DNA from: Polyangiaceae bacterium
Lineage (GTDB): Bacteria > Myxococcota_A > Polyangia > Polyangiales > Polyangiaceae
DNA length: 64,000 bases
Reading direction: 5' to 3'
Assembly (NCBI GenBank): GCA_015075635.1
Contig: JABTUA010000002.1
Span: 806,001-870,000 of the forward strand
Part shown: piece after piece, positions 60,321-64,000 of the stretch
Layout: every line of letters starts with the position of its first letter
Numbering within the stretch: position 1 is the first letter of the stretch
Notes under the pieces: generated by a model
What the model was told of the DNA's origin: nothing
Seen by the model: only the letters and a program-made list of their open reading frames with translations
Databases searched by the model: none
Position numbers and translations under genes: made by a program

Positions 60321-60779
60321 TCAATCCGCGCGCTGCAAACGGAACTTCAGGTTGCCCTTGTCGCCTTCGCCCGGGCCCCAGCTGCTGGTGCCGGCCCCGT
60401 CAAGCGCGCTGCCCGCGCAGGCGAGCGTGCCGCTGAGCTGGTACTTGCGCTGGTGCTCGCCGCGCATCACCACGCTGTCGACGCTGAACTCGCCCGTGGC
60501 CTTCACCGTGCCGGAGAGCGTGCCGAGGTCCGGATTGTCGGACTCCGCGCTCTGGCCGGTGAGCTTGCCGCTCGCGGCGATCACCACGTCCAGCGTACCG
60601 GAGCGCACCAGCTCCGGGCGCGCGAGCGCGTAGGTCTGCCACTCGCCGATCCAGTGGCCGGCCGGGAGCACCCCGTTCTGGCAGCCGCCGCGGGGCGACT
60701 CCCCGGGCTTGGCGGTGCTGTTGCCGCAGCCGGTGAGCGCGAGGGAGAGCGAGACGAGAGCGAGGTGGAGGAGACGCAC
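60321..60779 (-). CDS. Small lipoprotein of unknown function
   Basis: The 152-residue protein has lipobox LALTGCGN and a beta-rich mature domain (HWIGEWQTYALARPELVRSG, LSGTVKATGEFSVDSVVMRG, YQLSGTLACAGSALDGAG) like a lipocalin or beta-sandwich. The GTG at 60779 is chosen because an AGGAGG Shine-Dalgarno sequence lies just upstream and it starts the signal peptide; the longer frame begins with GTG at 60794. It lies 16 bp after the FG-GAP protein stop, so the two are probably co-transcribed. Confidence 0.75.
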   Translation of the reverse strand: MRLLHLALVSLSLALTGCGNSTAKPGESPRGGCQNGVLPAGHWIGEWQTYALARPELVRSGTLDVVIAASGKLTGQSAESDNPDLGTLSGTVKATGEFSVDSVVMRGEHQRKYQLSGTLACAGSALDGAGTSSWGPGEGDKGNLKFRLQRAD

Positions 60780-60795
60780 GCCCCCTCCTACCACG

Positions 60796-63246
60796 TCATG
60801 CCGGCGGCTTGCACTTCACGCCGAGCACACTGCCCTCGTTGTTCTTCTCTTTGCACTCGGTCTTGCTGCCGTCGTCGTCGGAGATGACCTTGATGTCCGT
60901 GCCGACCGAGGTGGGGGGCGTGGCCCAGACGCAGCTCACGGTCTCGCACTCGCCGGGGTTCAGCGCCTTGGTGGTCGCCGTCTCGCACACCTTGGTGGTG
61001 CCGTCGTAGAAGCCGACCTTCACGCCGGAGCCGATGGGCGCGGTGCCGCGGTTGCAGACCGGCGCCGAGAGCAGCGCGCCGCTGGAGCCGCACTGGAAGC
61101 CGGCAATGCCGGTGGTCATGTCCGGGATGTCCTGGCCGCTGGCGTCGCCGGGCACGTTCTGGCGGAAGTTGTTCAGCGTGGGGTCGAGCCAGTTCTTCTT
61201 CCAGGCGCTGGTCTTGGGCACGGTGCCGTCTTCGTTCACGTGGGTCACGGCATAGGCGTGCTGGTTCCAGATGGTGCGGGAGCGCACCCAGCGATCGGTC
61301 GCGTCCTGGTAGACGCGGATGCCTTGCACGCCCTTCGGGTGGGCGGCGCGGCAGGTGTTGCCGGTGCCGGGGGTTCCGGCCGGCGGCGCAGCACACTTGT
61401 AGCCCTGATCCGTGCAGGCTTGATCCGTCCCGGCGGCGCAGCACTGCCCGGTCGTGGTGCAGCGGCAGTAGCCCTGATCGCAGTTGTTGCTGGCGCAGTC
61501 GGCGTTCACCAGGCAGCCGGAGCCGGCGAAGGTCGCGTCCACGCCGTCGGCGTTGATCAGCGGCGCGTTGCAGGCGATGCCCGCGCCGCCGGCGGAGCAG
61601 GCCAGGTTCGACGGCGTGACCAGATCCGCGCGGAAGTTCCCGTCGGTGTCGGCGACGACCGGGTTCTCGTACCAGGTGCAGCTCGAGCGGAACTGGCTGA
61701 ACAGCACCTTGCCGGTCTGACCGTCGTACACGCGCACGAAGCACTCGTCGGCGTAGACCACCTCGGCTTTTCCGTCGTCCTCGAAGTCGAACACGCTGGA
61801 GCCGGTGATGTTGCTGGAGATGTCCTGCGTGCGGCGCGACCACAGGATGCCCGCCGGGCAGGCACCCGGAACCGCGTTCGCGTCGTCGCAGCCGTTCGTG
61901 TTCTGGCACTTGCCGTTCGGCCGCGGCGACGTCGTGCAGTCGATGTCGTAGACGGTCAGGAACGCCTGGCCCGCGACTCCCAGCTCGGGCAGCCCGTCAC
62001 CGTCGTAGTCCGCGATGGTCGGCGCGCCGCCGCCACCGCCCGGCACGGCAAGCGGTCCGAGCACGGCCGTGCCGTCCATGGCGTAGATGGCCGCGGTGCC
62101 ACCGCGGATCACCGCCAGCTCGGGGTTCGTCGCCGGCAGGCTGGCGCCGTACGCGCCAAAATCGGCCACCGCAGGGAAGCCCGGGCCGGGCCCGGCGAAA
62201 TACGTCTCCACCTGCCAGCCCCCGCTCGTCCACTGCCACACGGTCTGGCCGTTGGTCAGCTCGATGGCGGGATCTTGGTCGAGATCGGCCAGCACCGGAT
62301 CGAGCCCCTGGCTGTAGCTCGCGTAGCCCGCCGGTGAAGCGCCCTTGATCGCGCCGGTCAAGCCGTCCACCACGGTGCCCTCGCGGATCACCTCCGGCAC
62401 GCCGTCGTCGTCCAGATCGTGGATGCTCGGCCCCGCCCAGTTGCCGCCGGCGATGGCCGCCGCCGACTGCCAGAGCACGCCCCAGTTGCCGGCCTTGCGC
62501 GTGAAGGCGACGAGCAGCCCGTCTGCACCCTTGGCGACGATCTCCGGCGAGCCGTCGCCGTCGAGATCGCCGGCCGCCACCGACGCTGACGAGATGAGCC
62601 AGCCGCTGTAGCCGGACTGGCCACCACCGAGGTTCGCCTCGAGCTGGCAGGTGTCGCCGCGCAGCACGCGGATCACGCCCTGGTTCTCGGTGTAGCTCGC
62701 CGGCACCGTCGCCGTGAACGGCGCCACGATGCTGGGCACGCCTTGACCCGGCTTGTTGAAGTTCACCACTACCGGCGTGGCCTGCACATCGAGGTGATTG
62801 GGGAACGGATCGCCCGCGGGGGCCGTCGAGAACTCGCACTTGATGGCGGGCGCGAAGTTGCCGGGAGGCAGACCGACCTGGCAGTTCGGATCGTTGTTCT
62901 TGCCCGGCGGGGTGCCCCAGGGCACGCAGCCAGTGCCCGGCTCGCAGTACGTGTCGTTCTGGCAGTCGTCGTCGGTGTTGCACGCGGTCTGCGTGACACA
63001 GAAGCCGTTGATGCAGATCTGCCCTTCAGGGCAGCCGCCCGGACAGGTGTTGCTGGTCTCGCCGCCGTTGCCGTCGGGGAAGATCAGCGAGTCGCTGCTG
63101 GAGTCGCCGGCGCCGCCACCGGTACCGCCGGTGCCGGGCACGTTCGAGGCTTCTTCGCCTTCGTCGCTGCAGCTGCACGCCTGCGCGAGCGCGAAGGCCG
63201 CGACACCGATGCCCAAGAACAAGCGTTTTCGTACGACGAGCGCCAT
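60796..63246 (-). CDS. FG-GAP/VCBS-repeat surface lipoprotein
   Basis: The 816-residue protein has a signal peptide ending LAQACSC, a Gly/Thr linker, and an N-terminal Cys region (CPGGCPEGQICINGFC). Many calcium-binding FG-GAP/VCBS-like units follow (VAAGDLDGDGSPEIVAKGAD, SIHDLDDDGVPEVIREG, TIADYDGDGLPELGVAGQAF, VFDFEDDGKAEVVYADE). A second Cys-rich segment (CASNNCDQGYCRCTTTGQCC) and a C-terminal beta domain resembling a CARDB fold complete it. Integrin-like propellers of this kind usually mediate adhesion. A GGAGGTGAG Shine-Dalgarno sequence fixes the ATG, and TATAGT at 63273-63278 is a candidate -10 box. Confidence 0.85.
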   Translation of the reverse strand: MALVVRKRLFLGIGVAAFALAQACSCSDEGEEASNVPGTGGTGGGAGDSSSDSLIFPDGNGGETSNTCPGGCPEGQICINGFCVTQTACNTDDDCQNDTYCEPGTGCVPWGTPPGKNNDPNCQVGLPPGNFAPAIKCEFSTAPAGDPFPNHLDVQATPVVVNFNKPGQGVPSIVAPFTATVPASYTENQGVIRVLRGDTCQLEANLGGGQSGYSGWLISSASVAAGDLDGDGSPEIVAKGADGLLVAFTRKAGNWGVLWQSAAAIAGGNWAGPSIHDLDDDGVPEVIREGTVVDGLTGAIKGASPAGYASYSQGLDPVLADLDQDPAIELTNGQTVWQWTSGGWQVETYFAGPGPGFPAVADFGAYGASLPATNPELAVIRGGTAAIYAMDGTAVLGPLAVPGGGGGAPTIADYDGDGLPELGVAGQAFLTVYDIDCTTSPRPNGKCQNTNGCDDANAVPGACPAGILWSRRTQDISSNITGSSVFDFEDDGKAEVVYADECFVRVYDGQTGKVLFSQFRSSCTWYENPVVADTDGNFRADLVTPSNLACSAGGAGIACNAPLINADGVDATFAGSGCLVNADCASNNCDQGYCRCTTTGQCCAAGTDQACTDQGYKCAAPPAGTPGTGNTCRAAHPKGVQGIRVYQDATDRWVRSRTIWNQHAYAVTHVNEDGTVPKTSAWKKNWLDPTLNNFRQNVPGDASGQDIPDMTTGIAGFQCGSSGALLSAPVCNRGTAPIGSGVKVGFYDGTTKVCETATTKALNPGECETVSCVWATPPTSVGTDIKVISDDDGSKTECKEKNNEGSVLGVKCKPPA

Positions 63247-63295
63247 CGGCTCACCTCCGCAGCAAGGTGAAGACTATAGCTTGGTCTCGAGGCGC

Positions 63296-64000
63296 TCACA
63301 TCGCGCAGGTGATGTTTGCCAGCTTCTCGCTGTCCGAGGTGCCATTGTCCCACTGCACCTTCAGCGTCGCGGAACCACCGCAGAAAGTGCAGGGAGCTCC
63401 GCTGCCCCCGCTGCCGGTGCCGCTCCCGGCGGTCTTTTGGTGCTGCACCACGGACGTGGCCCCGGCGTTGACGGTGCCGCTGCCGTCCGGCGTGACCTTG
63501 AAGGTCCAGTCGAGGTTGCTCGGCCCCTTGCTCAGCGACAGGACGACGCTCGTGACCTTGGTCTGTCCCGCCGCGGTCCCGGCGGTGTTGTCATAGGAGA
63601 CCTGGAACGAGCCGTTGACCGGATCGGGCCCGACGATGGGCATGCAGTTGATGTAGAGCTGGCTGCCCGTGATGGTCGGCACGATCTTGGCCGCGCCAGC
63701 GTCACCCCCGGCGTCCGCTCCACCCGTGCCGGCGCCACCGTCGGTGCCGCCGCTGCCCGCGGAGCCACCTGCACCCGCGGAGCCACCTGCACCCGCGGAG
63801 CCACCTGCACCCGAGGTTCCACCTGCACCCGAGCTTCCACCTGCACCCGCGGAGCCACCCGCGCCCGCGGAGCCACCCGCGCCCGCGGAGCCACCCCCAC
63901 TGCCCGCGCCGCCGCCGGCGCCACCGCTCGTCCCACCGCCAGTTCCGCCCCCACCCGTACCACCGGTCGTGGCACCTCCGGTCCCGCCCCCATCCTCGCC
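63296..64000 (-). CDS. Gly-rich-linker surface protein (5' cut by window)
   Basis: The frame is open from the right edge of the window to TGA at 63296, giving 234 residues. The visible part begins inside a long Gly/Ala/Ser/Thr linker (about 100 residues, coded by 18-bp repeats) and continues into a compact beta domain (TGSQLYINCMPIVGPDPVNG, GSFQVSYDNTAGTAAGQTKV) with cysteines near CTFCGG and the C-terminus (NITCAM). The N-terminus and probable lipobox are outside the window. The next gene starts 49 bp downstream on the same strand. Confidence 0.8.
   Translation of the reverse strand, partial: GEDGGGTGGATTGGTGGGGTGGGTSGGAGGGAGSGGGSAGAGGSAGAGGSAGAGGSSGAGGTSGAGGSAGAGGSAGAGGSAGSGGTDGGAGTGGADAGGDAGAAKIVPTITGSQLYINCMPIVGPDPVNGSFQVSYDNTAGTAAGQTKVTSVVLSLSKGPSNLDWTFKVTPDGSGTVNAGATSVVQHQKTAGSGTGSGGSGAPCTFCGGSATLKVQWDNGTSDSEKLANITCAM
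63761..63898 (-). repeat. 18-bp tandem repeat coding Gly/Ala/Ser linker
   Basis: Seven to eight copies of GGAGCCACCTGCACCCGC and close variants encode SAGAGG-type units in the linker of the partial protein. Confidence 0.75.

Overview
The window is a chromosome segment of a very GC-rich bacterium, most likely a myxobacterium of the Polyangia (Sorangium/Polyangium/Labilithrix-type). The reasons are: a large number of lipoproteins with a Gly/Ser/Ala/Thr-rich linker directly after the lipobox cysteine, cysteine-rich repeat proteins of the MXAN_6577-like kind, a MYXO-CTERM-like tail, FHA, PilZ and GGDEF regulators, many GTG starts, and TGA as the dominant stop codon. I see no rRNA, tRNA, CRISPR array, prophage or large biosynthetic cluster.

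Layout. 1-5.6 kb: a beta-helix-like 3' gene end, a small lipoprotein, a polyprenyl-type GT2 glycosyltransferase overlapping a methyltransferase, a heme-monooxygenase-like ABM protein and envelope lipoproteins. 4.2-9 kb (minus strand): a RAYT-type Y1 transposase gene whose stop codon overlaps the start of a PhnD-like binding-protein gene, which in turn overlaps a zinc-ribbon membrane-protein gene. Directly upstream of the transposase lies an array of eight 41-bp palindromes at an exact 51-bp period. 9-19 kb: a fatty-acid-hydroxylase-like protein, an LPG-synthase-like membrane protein, Cys-rich and Ca-binding-repeat surface proteins and a 1385-residue TPR/HEAT protein. 19-21.5 kb: tsaD followed by a two-gene nucleotidyltransferase module and then a second copy of the last 412 bp of tsaD. 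21.5-33.5 kb: a phosphoesterase, a NavAb-like sodium channel, a Kazal-domain lipoprotein, a zinc-ribbon/Tudor-like three-gene operon and a HEAT-like protein. 33.5-35.7 kb: an HNH endonuclease gene flanked by 52-bp inverted repeats, next to the C-terminal part of a catalase-like protein. 35.8-45.5 kb: PilZ, FHA-GGDEF and double-FHA regulators interleaved with lipoproteins, then an O-methyltransferase. 45.5-51.3 kb: a three-gene lipoprotein operon with two SUMF1-fold proteins, a decayed stretch, and a large Cys-rich lipoprotein. 51.4-60.3 kb: a TMTC-like GT-C glycosyltransferase with an enoyl-CoA reductase, a hybrid histidine kinase, cysH and uvrA. 60.3-64 kb: three exported proteins, the last one cut by the window edge.

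How it works together. Most of the DNA encodes envelope and surface proteins, punctuated by c-di-GMP and phosphopeptide signalling genes and by housekeeping genes (tsaD, uvrA, cysH). Two translation-start styles are visible. About a dozen genes that begin a transcription unit have a TANNNT -10-like hexamer 6-8 nt before the start codon and no Shine-Dalgarno sequence, which suggests leaderless mRNAs; about nine others have a clear Shine-Dalgarno sequence instead. The accessory signals most worth following are the palindrome array with its RAYT operon, the inverted-repeat-flanked HNH gene, and the tsaD 3'-end duplication around a nucleotidyltransferase module.
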